64,000 bases of DNA from an uncultured Dehalococcoidia bacterium (GCA_951812285.1 OX638292.1:1221008-1285007); one strand, 5' to 3'. Counted from the first letter of the stretch, positions 20,793 to 30,414 are shown. Translations and numbers: made by a program. Notes: generated by a model not told the origin, from the sequence alone.

Positions 20793-21650
20793 ATGCTTAC
20801 AGACCTGGTCTCCGTCACCACGCAGGATGGCATAACCCTCACAGGCGCGTATTTCGCGCCGGCAGACGTGGAGCGAGCTTCCTCGGTTGACGCCGTGCTG
20901 TTCTTCCACGGCGATACCGGCCACTTCTACGGCAGCTTGTACCTCGATCTGGGTCAGCGATTCGCCGAGCGGGGAATCGCCTTCCTGGCGGCCAACCGCC
21001 GGGGCCACGACCACGTCGCGAACGGAGTCCGCGGCGGCCCCCTCGCCGGCTACGCGTACGAGTCCGTTGACGACTCGCGCATCGACTTCGCGGCGTGGCT
21101 GGGGCTGCTGCGTGAGCGTGGTCACAGCCGCATCGCCATCGGCGGGCACAGCGGCGGGGCCGTGCGCGCCACCTACGCGCAGGCAACCGAGCAGTTCGAC
21201 AACGTCGTCGCGGTCATTCCGGTGTCGCCGGGCGAGTACAACCACGAGGGCGTCGTCGCACTGCACGGCGAGGCCTTCGCGGGGCCGTACCGCGAGTCTG
21301 AGCGCAACATCGCCGAGGGCTGGCCAGACGGGTTGATCCACCCGGGGGTTCCGTGGGGTTCATCCTGGAGCGCGCGGGCCTTCGTTGACTGTTTCAATGA
21401 GGACAACCGCTACAGCGTGAGCATGCACGCGGAGAACACCGGCTGCCCAACGCTCTACATCTTCGGCGCGGAGGAGTGCAGAGTCGGCGGGCCGCAGGAG
21501 CTCCCAGTATGCGGCGCGGCGATGCGGCGCCTCGTGGCGGCCGAATCCCCGCACGTCAAGGTCAAGGTTGTCGACGGCGCAGCCCACGGCTACGCGGACC
21601 GCGAGGCGGAGCTGTTCGACGAGATGATCTCCTGGCTGAGCGAGCTATAG
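20793..21650 (+). CDS. alpha/beta-hydrolase family protein
   Basis: 285 residues with an alpha/beta-hydrolase layout: an early strand and oxyanion region (AVLFFHGDTGHFYG), the nucleophile elbow GHSGG (Ser about residue 118), and a late His in VVDGAAHGYADREAELF. The acid residue is likely in the IFGAEEC segment. A strong ribosome-binding site (AGAAGGAG) precedes the ATG. There is no signal peptide, so it is probably cytoplasmic. The family covers esterases, peptidases and dehalogenases; I cannot name a substrate. It stands alone between the protease gene and tRNA-Ser. Confidence 0.85.
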   Translation: MLTDLVSVTTQDGITLTGAYFAPADVERASSVDAVLFFHGDTGHFYGSLYLDLGQRFAERGIAFLAANRRGHDHVANGVRGGPLAGYAYESVDDSRIDFAAWLGLLRERGHSRIAIGGHSGGAVRATYAQATEQFDNVVAVIPVSPGEYNHEGVVALHGEAFAGPYRESERNIAEGWPDGLIHPGVPWGSSWSARAFVDCFNEDNRYSVSMHAENTGCPTLYIFGAEECRVGGPQELPVCGAAMRRLVAAESPHVKVKVVDGAAHGYADREAELFDEMISWLSEL

Positions 21651-21679
21651 GCGCAGTTGCCTTCGGTCATTGGGCGTCG

Positions 21680-21709
21680 TTGACACACAAATGACGCGAT
21701 GTCCATACT
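21680..21709 (+). promoter_or_regulatory. candidate promoter for tRNA-Ser
   Basis: A perfect TTGACA (21680-21685) and CATACT (21704-21709) with an 18-base spacer lie about 50 bases upstream of the mature tRNA 5' end, a normal distance for a short leader. Confidence 0.5.
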
Positions 21710-21759
21710 AGATACGTTCCACTACGGCGCTCAGCCCTCGTGGAACGCCCGTCCCGCTC

Positions 21760-21850
21760 GGAGAGGTGCTGGAGTGGACGAACAGGCGCGCCTGGAAAGC
21801 GCGTAGGGCTCGCAAGGTCCTCGCGGGTTCGAATCCCGCCCTCTCCGCCA
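21760..21850 (+). tRNA. tRNA-Ser(GGA)
   Basis: Acceptor GGAGAGG (21760-21766) pairs with CCTCTCC (21840-21846), followed by discriminator G and an encoded CCA (21848-21850). Anticodon stem CGCGC/GCGCG (21787-21791 / 21799-21803) closes the loop CTGGAAA, giving anticodon GGA at 21794-21796. A long variable arm typical of serine tRNA follows, then T-arm GCGGG-TTCGAAT-CCCGC. GGA decodes UCC and UCU. Confidence 0.96.
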
Positions 21851-21975
21851 CCATCCTCTTCCCGCAAATCACCCGTCAATTTCGTGACCTCCCCCTTACA
21901 CGCCAAGCCGTTCACTATGACACAATTGCGGCATCATTCGAGGATTTATGCCTCGCCCTGCCTCGCCGAGCGTTG

Positions 21976-21981
21976 TATAGT
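21976..21981 (+). promoter_or_regulatory. -10 element placed for a leaderless dprA transcript
   Basis: TATAGT ends exactly seven bases before the dprA ATG, with no recognisable -35 and no clear Shine-Dalgarno sequence. That geometry would start transcription at or next to the A of ATG. The same arrangement is seen before ogg. Confidence 0.4.
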
Positions 21982-21988
21982 GGAATTC

Positions 21989-23077
21989 ATGGATGACCTA
22001 AAATACTGGGTGGCCTTCTCCCGCATCCCGTCCATCGGCACCGTGCGGATGCGGTTGCTGGAGGCCGCGTTCCCGAGCATCCGCGACGCGTGGGAGGCCC
22101 CGGCCTCCGCGCTCAAGGCCGCCGGACTCACCGCGAGCGTGCTGCAGCAGGTGACCTCGCGCCGCTCCGCCATCGACCCCGACGCCGAGATGGTGCAGCT
22201 CGAGCGCGCGGGCGTTCGCGCCGTCAAAATCTATGACCCGCCGCCCGTGCTCTTCTTCAAGGGCGGCTTCACCCGCGAAGACGTGAGCGGCGTGGCCGTG
22301 GTGGGCACACGACGGGCATCGGCGTACGGGCGCGAGGCCTGCGCGTCGCTCGTGCGCGACCTCGCGGTGGCGGGCGTCACGATCATCAGCGGCCTCGCGC
22401 GGGGCATCGATGCGATCGCACACACGACGGCTCTCGAGTCCGGCGGGCGCACAATCGCCGTCATGGGCACGGGCGTCGACGTCATCTACCCCGCTGACCA
22501 CAAGCAGCTCGCGGCACGCGTCGCCGAGCACGGTGCGCTGGTGTCCGAGTACCCGCTCGGCGTACGGCCCGACTCGCGCAACTTCCCGCGCCGCAACCGG
22601 TTGTTGAGCGGGCCTGTCGCTGGGCGTGCTCGTCGTCGAGGCGCCGATGGACAGCGGCGTCATGCACACGGTGCGGTTCGCGCTGGACCAGGGCCGCGAC
22701 GTCTTTGCGGTGCCCGGCAGCATCTTCTCGCCCACCAGCCCTCGGCACGAACCGCCTGGTGCAGGACGGCGCCAAGCTGGTCACCGACGCCGCCGACATC
22801 CTAGAGGAGCTGAACGTGATGCGGCTGGAACAGCAGCCCGTGCTGCCAGGCTTCATGCCCATGCCGGTGCCCGTGGGCATAGAGGCGGAGGTGCTGCAGC
22901 ACATCGGCGTGGAGCCCATCCAACATCGACGAGGTGCGGCGGCAGTCGGCCCTGCCCGTCGCCAACGTCAGCAGCACGCTTTCCCTGCTGGAAATCAAGG
23001 GTCTGGTCAAGCAGGTGGGCGCAATGCGTTATATTAGAGTGATGGAACCGGCCGCCCGGTACGGAGCGGCCCGCTAG
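21989..23077 (+). pseudogene. dprA: DprA (DNA-processing protein), interrupted by three +1 frameshifts
   Basis: DprA loads RecA on incoming single-stranded DNA during transformation. An N-terminal SAM-like region (MDDLKYWVAFSRIPSIGTVRM) is followed by the Rossmann core with VVGTRRASAYG, SGLARGIDAIAHTTAL, GTGVDVIYPADH and FPRRNRLLSG. The reading frame then shifts three times, each explained by one extra base in a short G or C run: G at 22610-22612, C at 22739-22741, C at 22920-22921. Removing them joins SLGVLVVEAPMDSG, FALDQGRDVFAVPGS, GTNRLVQDGAKLV and the C-terminal winged-helix segment (SSTLSLLEIKGLVKQVG) into one protein of about 361 residues, a normal DprA length. Three same-direction errors in homopolymers, next to a disturbed essential topA, make sequencing error more likely than decay, but I cannot exclude a real pseudogene. 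Confidence 0.88.
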
Positions 23078-23084
23078 AGGGAAC

Positions 23085-25463
23085 ATGGCAAAAGACCTGG
23101 TAATCGTTCGAGTCGCCGACCAAGGCGCGGACCATTGAGCGCATCCTGGGCAAGGCCCCACCCCGCCACCCCCCCGACCCCCAGCCTCCCCCCCCGTCAT
23201 GGCGTCGCTGGGCCACGTGCGCGACTTGCCGCTCCGAGGCCTCGGCGTCGACGTGGAGCAGAACTTCGAGCCCAGCTACGTGATCGAGCCCGACGGGGGC
23301 GGACGGCGCGGGGAGCGCAGCGGCCGCAACCGTCAGAGCAAGGCCGAGCTGGTCGAGGAGATCGCCGCCGCGGCCGCCAAGGCGCCGACGGTGTACCTGG
23401 CGACCGACCCCGACCGCGAGGGCGAGGCTATCTCCTGGCACCTCCTCGAAGCCCTGCGCGAACGCAAGGTGGTGCCGAAGAAGACACAGCGCGTCGTCTT
23501 CCACGAAATCACCGAGTCCGCGGTGAACGAGGCCTTCAGCCACCCGCGCGACATCGACATGGATCTCGTGGACGCACAGCAAGCCCGTCGTGTGCTCGAC
23601 CGGCTTGTCGGCTACAAGCTCAGCCCCCTCGTCGGCAAGCACCTGATGTATCGAGGGCTCACTGCCGGGCGCGTGCAGTCCGCCGCGCTACGCATCGTCG
23701 TCGATCGCGAGCTCGAGATCGAGGCGTTCGTGCCCGTCGAGAGCTGGACCATCGAGGCCGCGCTCCGCAAGTCCGACGCCAAGGCCGCCGCCGAGTTCGC
23801 CGCCAGGCTGCACTCCCGGCAGGGCGACCGCAAGGCGCTCACCATCTCCGACGAGGCGACGGCTACGTCCGTCCTCGCCGACCTGAAGGGCGCGGCGTTC
23901 AAGGTGGCCGAGGTGCGGACGCGGCCGGTCAAGCAGCGGCCCTCGGCCCCGTTCATCACCAGCACGCTGCAGCAGGAGGCATGGCGCAAGCTGCGCTTCG
24001 CAGCGCGCAAGGCAATGTCTGTCGCGCAGTCGCTCTATGAGGGCGTCAACCTCGGCAGCGAGGGCGCCGTCGGCCTCATCACCTACATGCGCACCGACTC
24101 CACGAACCTCGCGGCCTCGGCCCTCGCCGAGACGCGCGACTACATCAAGCGGGAGTACGGCGAGCGCTACGTGCCCTCGAAGCCGCGCGCCTACGCGAGC
24201 AAGGTGAAGGGTGCGCAGGAGGCGCACGAGGCCATCCGCCCGACGTCCGCCATGCGCACGCCGGAGTCGCTCAAGCGCCACCTCTCCGCCGACCAGTTCC
24301 AGATGTACGACCTCATCTGGAAGCGCACCGTCGCCTGCCAGATGGCGGACGCCGAGGTCGAGCGCACGACAGCCGACATCGACGCCGCGGCCGAGTCCAA
24401 GCCCGCCTACGTCTTCCGCGCGACGGGCTCGGTGCTCACCTTCCCCGGCTTCCAAGCCCTCTACCTCGAGGGCCGCGACGAGGCGTCGGAGGACGACGAC
24501 TCAAAGATGCTGCCGCCCCTCACGGCGGGCGATGCGCTCGCCTGTCGTTCGCTAAAGCCGGCCCAGCACTTCACAGAGCCGCCGCCTCGCTTCTCGGAGG
24601 CGACGCTGGTGCGCGCGCTCGAGGAGCGCGGCATCGGGCGGCCGAGCACCTACGCCACCATCGTCTCCACCATCCAGGAGCGCAACTACGTGAAGCGCGA
24701 CCAGGGCCGCCTCGTCCCGACGCCCATCGGCCGACGGGTCAACGATTTCCTGAACGAGCACTTCAACCAGGTCGTCAATCTCGACTTCACCGCCAAGCTG
24801 GAGGAGGAGCTGGACGAGGTCGCCCAGGGCTCCCGCGACTGGCGGGCGCTGCTCGGCGAGTTCTACGGGCCGTTCTCCACCAGCCTCGAGGCCACGGCGG
24901 GCGCCGCGCCGCGCTCGGGCATCGCCGCGGGCGAGGACTGCGACCTGTGCGGCAAGCCCATGATCCTGAAGAAGAACCGCTGGGGCCGCACCTTCATGTC
25001 GTGCAGCGGCTTCCCAGAGTGCCGCAACGCCAAGCCCATCCCGTCCGAGGGCGCGGCCCCCGAACCCGCGGAGCCTGAGATCACCGACGAGCTCTGCGAG
25101 AAGTGCGGCAGACCAATGGCCCTCAAGAAGAACCGGTGGGGGTCCAGCTTCCTTTCCTGCACCGGCTTCCCGCGGTGCAAGAACGCCAAGCCCATCCTGG
25201 TCAAGACGGGCGCCGCATGCCCCAAGTGCGGCGGCGACCTGATTGAGCGCCAGGCCAGGCGGGGCTCGCGCCGCTCCACCTTCTACGGCTGCGCCAACTA
25301 CCCCTCGTGCAACTTCACGGTCAACCAGCAGCCCCTGACCGAGCCGTGCCCGGAGTGCGAGGGCCTCATGGTGCGGCGCGGCAAGCAGGGCACGAAGTGC
25401 ACCAACTGCGCCTACCAGGGCAAGTTCGAACAGGAACCGGAGGCCGCGACAGCGGAGGCCTAG
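23085..25463 (+). CDS. topA: DNA topoisomerase I, 5' end disturbed
   Basis: Type IA topoisomerase that relaxes negative supercoils. The open frame is intact from 23199 (MASLGHVRDLPLRG). The true start is most likely the ATG at 23085, eight bases after dprA: it encodes MAKDLVIV, and removing one extra C at 23109 continues as ESPTKARTIERILGK, the canonical TopA N-terminus. A C-rich tract (about 23156-23195) then replaces the few residues normally joining LGK to MASLGHV and restores the frame. The Toprim acidic motif DPDREGEA (near 23408) and active-site Tyr in GLITYMRTDST (near 24085) are present. Four C-terminal zinc-ribbon motifs follow (CDLCGKP...C, CEKCGRP...C, CPKCGGD...C, CPECEGL...C). 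xerC starts one base after the stop. Confidence 0.93.
23156..23195 (+). repeat. C-rich low-complexity tract inside topA 5' region
   Basis: About 40 bases that are nearly all C, with a few G, A and T and runs of seven and eight C. It lies where TopA proteins have a short conserved link between LGK and the ASxGHVRDLP motif. It reads as Pro/His-rich nonsense in every frame. It could be an assembly or base-calling artefact or a true C-tract expansion. Confidence 0.6.
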
Positions 25464-25464
25464 C

Positions 25465-26529
25465 ATGCAGCAAGGGCACACCCGACAACACCCCGCCCGT
25501 TCAGCGCACGCTGGTGCGACCGTCGTGGAGCGCGAGCGGCCCGAGTTCCCCGGCGACCCGGGCAGCGGCCACTGGGCGCGGCCCATCGCCGAGCGGCTGC
25601 GCATCCACCTGCAGGCGCAGCGTGGGCTGACGCCATACACCGTTCGCAACTACCTGACGGACCTGCTCCCCTTCTGGCAGTTCCTCGACGACCGCGGCAT
25701 CACGGACCTCTCGACGCTCGACCGGCCGATGCTGCGCACCTACCTGCACTGGCTGCTGACCGACGCCCGCCCGATGAACGGCGGCCGCCACGAGCCCCCT
25801 GCGACCCGACGCGGCGCCCTCGGCTACGTGCCCAAGAGCGTGACGCGCAAGCTGAGCGCGCTGCGCACGCTCTTCGCGTGGCTGAAGCGGCAGGGCGACG
25901 TCCCCAACGACCCGACGGCCCTCCTCTCCACCGCGCGCACGCAGCGCCGCCTGCCGACGTTCCTCGACGTCGAGGAGGCCGCCACGCTCGTGGAGGAGCC
26001 CGAGCCCGACACGCCCGCCGGCCTGCGCGACCGCGCGGTGCTCGAGGTGCTCTACGGCGCGGGCCTCCGCGTCAGCGAGCTCACCGGCCTCGACGTCTCC
26101 GATGTCTACCTTGATCAGCGGCAGGCAAAGGTGCTGGGCAAGGGATCGAAGGAGCGCATGGTGATGCTTGGCGGCAAGGCGGCCAACGCCGTCGACTCGT
26201 ACCTGCGGCACGGCCGGCCCCAACTTCGGGCGGCACGGGACGGCGGCGCGCTTTTCCTCAACAAGAGCGGCGGCCGGCTGACGGCGCGCAGCGTGCAGAA
26301 TCTCGTGCGCAACTACGCCGTCCGCTCCGGCCTGGAGACCAAGGTGCACCCGCACACGCTGCGCCACTCCTTCGCCACGCACCTGCTCGACGGCGGCGCC
26401 GACCTGCGCGTCGTGCAGGAGTTGCTCGGCCACTCGAGCCCCACGACGACCGAGATTTACACCCACGTCACGCAGGCGGCCGCGCGCCGCACCTACGTGT
26501 CGGCCCACCCGCGGGCGCGGCGGGGTTAG
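25465..26529 (+). CDS. xerC: tyrosine recombinase XerC/XerD
   Basis: Site-specific recombinase expected to resolve chromosome dimers at dif. All catalytic residues are visible: Arg202 (GAGLRVSEL), Lys226 (LGKGSKER), His297-x-x-Arg300 (HTLRHSF), His323 (LGHSSP) and the nucleophile Tyr332 (IYTHV). An N-terminal SAM-like core-binding domain covers about 40-145. At 354 residues it is longer than the usual 300, because of about 35 extra N-terminal residues and a Gly/Pro-rich insert (about 102-122). A GTG near 25525 is an alternative start. The order dprA-topA-xerC is conserved in many Gram-positive and Chloroflexota genomes and supports the XerC label over XerD; the distinction is not certain. Confidence 0.92.
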   Translation: MQQGHTRQHPARSAHAGATVVERERPEFPGDPGSGHWARPIAERLRIHLQAQRGLTPYTVRNYLTDLLPFWQFLDDRGITDLSTLDRPMLRTYLHWLLTDARPMNGGRHEPPATRRGALGYVPKSVTRKLSALRTLFAWLKRQGDVPNDPTALLSTARTQRRLPTFLDVEEAATLVEEPEPDTPAGLRDRAVLEVLYGAGLRVSELTGLDVSDVYLDQRQAKVLGKGSKERMVMLGGKAANAVDSYLRHGRPQLRAARDGGALFLNKSGGRLTARSVQNLVRNYAVRSGLETKVHPHTLRHSFATHLLDGGADLRVVQELLGHSSPTTTEIYTHVTQAAARRTYVSAHPRARRG

Positions 26530-26546
26530 CCGGCGGGCCGCAATGG

Positions 26547-26577
26547 TTGACGGCCTGCGCTTGCGCTGCCGTAGAAT
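26547..26577 (+). promoter_or_regulatory. candidate promoter for dinG-like gene
   Basis: TTGACG (26547-26552) and TAGAAT (26572-26577) with a 19-base spacer, in the gap between xerC and the DinG-like gene. The spacing is slightly long, so the assignment is tentative. Confidence 0.33.
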
Positions 26578-26659
26578 GTCCGCAGAGTGACAAGTCGAAA
26601 AGACGCCGGGGCCCACACCCCGTCGTTCACCACCTCCAGAACTGGAGAACGATACGTCC

Positions 26660-29506
26660 GTGACACTACTCTCCACCGGCGAGATTTCGCTGCACGACAC
26701 CTTTGTCTGCCTCGACCTCGAGACGACCGGCCTTGACCCCGAGATCGAGACCATCATCGAGGTCGGTGCGGTCAAGTTCTGCCGCGGCGAGACGGTCGAC
26801 ACCCTCTCCGAGCTGGCGAACCCCAGGCGGCAGCTCTCCCCGTTCATTCAGCGCCTCACGGGCATCAAGCAGCACGAGGTCGACGCCGCGCAGCCCTTCT
26901 CCGCCATCGCTGGCCGCGTCCGCGACTTTGTGGGCGACGCACCAGTAATCGGACATAACGTTTCGTTTGACATCGGTTTCCTGGCGAAGGCCGGCGTGCG
27001 CTTCAACGGCCCCGTGTGGGACACCCGCGAAATCGCGTCCATGCTGCTGCCGAGCGGCAACTACGCCCTCAACATGCTCGCGCGCTCGCTGGGCGTGAAG
27101 CCGTGGAACGCGCACCGCGCGCTGGGCGACGCCGTCGCGACGCAGCAGGTGTTCGAGCGCCTCGTAGACATGGCGCTTGAGTCCGACCCTGGCGTCGTTG
27201 TCGAGCTCGCACGCCTCGCCCGCGCGGCCAACTGGCCGCTGGCGCCGCTCCTGAACGCCGTGTCGGCGGAGCAGGCGGCGCGAGGCAACGCCCGCACGTC
27301 GGTCCTCGGCGGCGTCGACACCGTCGCCCTCGAGCGGCGCATCCGCCCGCCGCGGCGCACGGCGGCGCAGATGGCAGACCTGCTCACCAACGACGTGCTC
27401 CCGGACAACGCAGCCGACATGGCAGCGGCCCTCGTCGGGCCCGGCGGCGCGCTGGCGACCGTCGCACCCGGCTTTGAGCACCGCGTCGAGCAGGAGCAGA
27501 TGCTGCGGGCCGTGGCGCAGGCCTTTGAGGGGGGCCACCACCTCGTCGTGGAGGCCGGGACGGGCGTCGGCAAGAGCATGGCCTACCTGCTCCCGGCGGC
27601 GGCCTTCGCCCTGCGCAACAACACGCGCGTGGTCGTTTCCACCAACACCATCAGCCTGCAGGAGCAGCTCGCGGGCAAGGACGTCGAGACCGCCGCGAGG
27701 ACACTGGAGGCGGCGGGCCTCACAGGAGCGGCCGACCTGCGCTTCTCGACGCTCAAGGGCCGCGCCAACTACCTCTGCCTGCGACGGTGGTCGCACATGC
27801 GGACGGCGCAGACGCTGACGGTGGACGAGGCCCGCTTCCTCGGCAAGCTCACGACGTGGCTGCAGGACACGGCGACGGGCGACCGCGCCGACCTGCGCAT
27901 GGCCCGCCCCGACAACAACGTCTGGGACCGCTTGAACGCCCATGGAAGCTGGCAGTGCCCCTCGGGAGAGGGCGCCTGCTTCCTACGCGCGGCCCGCGAC
28001 CGCGCCGAGGCGGCATCCGTCATCATCGTCAACCACTCGCTGTTGCTGTCGGACATGGCCAGGGGCGGCGGCCTCATCCCCGAGTACGACTATCTGATCG
28101 TCGACGAGGCGCAGCACCTGGAGGCCGAGGCCACGAGCCAGCTCAGCATCCGCGTCGCTCACTCGCAGGCGGCGGAGCTGCTGGACGAGCTCGCGAACCC
28201 GCGCGGGCTGGTCATGGAGACGGTGAACGCCTTCCGCATGTCGCCCGCGGCGCAGTCTCGGCGGCAGGCGACGGCCGACGCCGCCGAGCAGGTCGTGCAG
28301 GCGGCGGGCCGGGCGCGCGACCGCCTCGACGAGTTCTTTCCGCGCCTCATCCGCTACGTCCAGGACCGCAACGAGGGGAACCACGGCCAGCAAAACCCGC
28401 TCCGCGTCACCTCGGCCGTGCGCGCGCAGCCGGACTGGGCCGCGCTGGAGGTGGCGTGGGAGAACCCGAGCAGCGCCCTCGGCGACCTGCTGCGGACGCT
28501 CAGCTCGTTCTACGCCTCCCTCGACGGGCTGGACGAGAACGACGTCACGGACTACGACACCATCCGCTCGGAGCTTGCCACGCGCGAGGGATCGCTCATC
28601 GAGCTTCGCGTCAACGCCGACCGGTTCATGTACCAGCAGGATGTCGAGAGCATCTTCTGGGTCGAGGGCTCGCAGCTCAGCAACGTCGCGCTGTGCATTG
28701 CGCCGCTCCACGTCGGCGAGACCCTGTGGGAGCAGCTCTTCGAGCGCCGCGAGAGCGTCATCCTGACCAGCGCCACGCTGACGGTTGCGGAGAGCTTCGA
28801 GCCGCTGCGGGAGCGCCTTGGACTGCGGGAAGCGCAGGAGCTGCTGCTGGGATCGCCCTTCAACTACCCGCAGTCCGCGCTGGTGTGCATCCCCAAGGAC
28901 ATGCCGGAGCCCAACAGCCCCGGCTACGCCGCCACCATAGCGCGGACGGTGTCGGAGCTTGCGAGGGCCGCGGGCGGTCACACGCTCGCGCTGTTCACGT
29001 CGCACGCGGCGCTCCGAGCGGCTGCCGAGATGGCGCGCAACGCCCTCGAGGGCGAGGACATCCGCGTCCTCGCGCAGGGCGTCGACGGCGCGCCCGCCAC
29101 GCTCCTCGAGGAGTTCCTCGGCAACCCCAAGGCGCTGCTTCTGGGCACGGCCAGCTTCTGGGAGGGCGTAGACCTCGCCGGCGACGCGCTCACCGTGCTC
29201 GCCCTCACCCGCCTCCCCTTCGACGTGCCGACGGAGCCCGTCTTCGCCGCCCGCTCCGAGGAGTACGAGGACGCATTCAAGGAATACGCCGTCCCGCAGG
29301 CCGTCCTGCGCTTCCGGCAGGGCTTCGGGCGCCTCATCCGCACGGCCAGCGACCGCGGCGTCGTGGCAGTGCTCGACCGGCGGCTGACCGCGCGCTCCTA
29401 CGGCAGCCTCTTCATGCGCTCGCTGCCGGAGTGCACGGTGGAGCAACCCCAGCTCCGGGACATGCCGGACATCGTGCGGCGCTGGCTTTCAGCGGGCAAG
29501 AGCTAG
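26660..29506 (+). CDS. dinG: DnaQ-exonuclease / DinG-type helicase fusion
   Basis: 948 residues from a GTG start with GGAGAA ten to fifteen bases upstream. Residues about 14-175 are a DEDDh 3'-5' exonuclease (CLDLETTGL with Asp19 and Glu21; VIGHNVSFDIGFL; AHRALGDAVAT). The remainder is an XPD/DinG-like superfamily 2 helicase: Walker A GTGVGKS near residue 300, the DEAQ box (VDEAQHLE) near 480, and motif VI (RFRQGFGRLIRT) near 885. Cysteines at CLRRW, QCPSG and GACFL could hold an Fe-S cluster, but only three of the usual four are clear. This exonuclease-helicase fusion is the form found in Bacillus DinG; there the exonuclease is the better-supported activity. It probably acts in replication-linked repair. 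ogg follows 23 bases later. Confidence 0.9.
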   Translation: MTLLSTGEISLHDTFVCLDLETTGLDPEIETIIEVGAVKFCRGETVDTLSELANPRRQLSPFIQRLTGIKQHEVDAAQPFSAIAGRVRDFVGDAPVIGHNVSFDIGFLAKAGVRFNGPVWDTREIASMLLPSGNYALNMLARSLGVKPWNAHRALGDAVATQQVFERLVDMALESDPGVVVELARLARAANWPLAPLLNAVSAEQAARGNARTSVLGGVDTVALERRIRPPRRTAAQMADLLTNDVLPDNAADMAAALVGPGGALATVAPGFEHRVEQEQMLRAVAQAFEGGHHLVVEAGTGVGKSMAYLLPAAAFALRNNTRVVVSTNTISLQEQLAGKDVETAARTLEAAGLTGAADLRFSTLKGRANYLCLRRWSHMRTAQTLTVDEARFLGKLTTWLQDTATGDRADLRMARPDNNVWDRLNAHGSWQCPSGEGACFLRAARDRAEAASVIIVNHSLLLSDMARGGGLIPEYDYLIVDEAQHLEAEATSQLSIRVAHSQAAELLDELANPRGLVMETVNAFRMSPAAQSRRQATADAAEQVVQAAGRARDRLDEFFPRLIRYVQDRNEGNHGQQNPLRVTSAVRAQPDWAALEVAWENPSSALGDLLRTLSSFYASLDGLDENDVTDYDTIRSELATREGSLIELRVNADRFMYQQDVESIFWVEGSQLSNVALCIAPLHVGETLWEQLFERRESVILTSATLTVAESFEPLRERLGLREAQELLLGSPFNYPQSALVCIPKDMPEPNSPGYAATIARTVSELARAAGGHTLALFTSHAALRAAAEMARNALEGEDIRVLAQGVDGAPATLLEEFLGNPKALLLGTASFWEGVDLAGDALTVLALTRLPFDVPTEPVFAARSEEYEDAFKEYAVPQAVLRFRQGFGRLIRTASDRGVVAVLDRRLTARSYGSLFMRSLPECTVEQPQLRDMPDIVRRWLSAGKS

Positions 29507-29516
29507 GCCCCCACCG

Positions 29517-29522
29517 TATACT
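29517..29522 (+). promoter_or_regulatory. -10 element placed for a leaderless ogg transcript
   Basis: TATACT ends seven bases before the ogg ATG at 29530, straddling the end of the short gap after the dinG-like stop. No Shine-Dalgarno is seen. The geometry matches that before dprA. Confidence 0.38.
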
Positions 29523-29529
29523 GGTGCCG

Positions 29530-30414
29530 ATGCCTACCGCACTCGCCACCACGCACGTCGCCGTCGACCAGCCCCTCGACCTGCCTCTCACCCTCGAGAG
29601 CGGTCAGGCCTTCCGCTGGCACAACGACGGCGGCGTCTGGAGCGGCTTCATCGAGGGCCGTCTCCTCACGCTCGAGCGCGACGCCGACGGCCTGCACGTC
29701 ACCTTTGACCCCGCCACGCTCCCCGACGCCGACCGCGCCGTCCGCGACTACTTCCGCCTCGACGACGACCTGCCCGCCATCTACGCGCAGCTCTGCGAGG
29801 ACGAGCGACTGTCGGCGGCCGTCCAACGGCACTGGGGTCTGCGCATCCTGCGGCAGGACCCGTGGGAGTGCCTCATCGCCTTCATCTGCTCGCAGAACTC
29901 CAACATCCCGCGCATCGCGAAGATGCAGGAGACGCTGGCGAACACGCTGGGGGAGGAGACATCGCTGGGCACGCTGACCCGCCGCGCCTTCCCGACGCCG
30001 ACGGCGCTGGCCTCGGCGGGCGAGACGCGCCTGCGCGAGCTTGGCCTGGGCTACAGGGCGAAGTACGTCGCGCCCACGGCGGAGGCCGTCGCGTCGGGCG
30101 GCCTCAACCTCTTCGCGCTCCGTGCCGCGCCGTACGAGGATGCGAAGGCCGCGCTCATCGCCCTGCCCGGCGTCGGCGAGAAGGTTGCCGACTGCGTCCT
30201 CCTCTTCGCGCTCGACCAGCTTGACGCCGCGCCGATAGACCGCTGGGTGCGGCGCGCGCTGGAGGATTGGTACCTCGACGGCCAGCGTCTCAGCTACCGT
30301 GACTTATGGGCGTGGACGCGAGATTCGTTCGGGCCGTACGCGGGCTACGCGCAGCAGTACCTCTTCTTCCGGCGTCGGGAGACGGCGCGAGCGAAGGGGG
30401 AGGGGGACTCGTAG
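29530..30414 (+). CDS. ogg: 8-oxoguanine DNA glycosylase (OGG1-type)
   Basis: Removes 8-oxoguanine from DNA and nicks the abasic site. 294 residues with the OGG1 N-terminal domain (DLPLTLESGQAFRW, about 17-30) and the HhH-GPD core. The WECLIAFICSQNSNI segment is typical of this family. The helix-hairpin-helix LPGVGEKVADC (212-222) carries the catalytic Lys218, and Asp237 lies in AAPIDRWV. It is encoded after the DnaQ-DinG fusion, which fits a repair cluster. A long open frame runs into it from upstream (27787), but that part is only a shadow of the helicase gene. Confidence 0.93.
   Translation: MPTALATTHVAVDQPLDLPLTLESGQAFRWHNDGGVWSGFIEGRLLTLERDADGLHVTFDPATLPDADRAVRDYFRLDDDLPAIYAQLCEDERLSAAVQRHWGLRILRQDPWECLIAFICSQNSNIPRIAKMQETLANTLGEETSLGTLTRRAFPTPTALASAGETRLRELGLGYRAKYVAPTAEAVASGGLNLFALRAAPYEDAKAALIALPGVGEKVADCVLLFALDQLDAAPIDRWVRRALEDWYLDGQRLSYRDLWAWTRDSFGPYAGYAQQYLFFRRRETARAKGEGDS

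Noticed and set aside
23085..23138. In-frame TGA in the topA start region as a second selenocysteine codon
   Set aside because: The stop appears only because of one extra C; removing it restores the canonical TopA motif ESPTKARTIERILGK without any Cys position, and I see no SECIS-like hairpin.
27787..29529. Long open frame leading into ogg
   Set aside because: It lies entirely within the dinG-like gene in another frame; its product is Arg/Gly/Ala-rich shadow sequence. Only the part from 29530 is a real gene.
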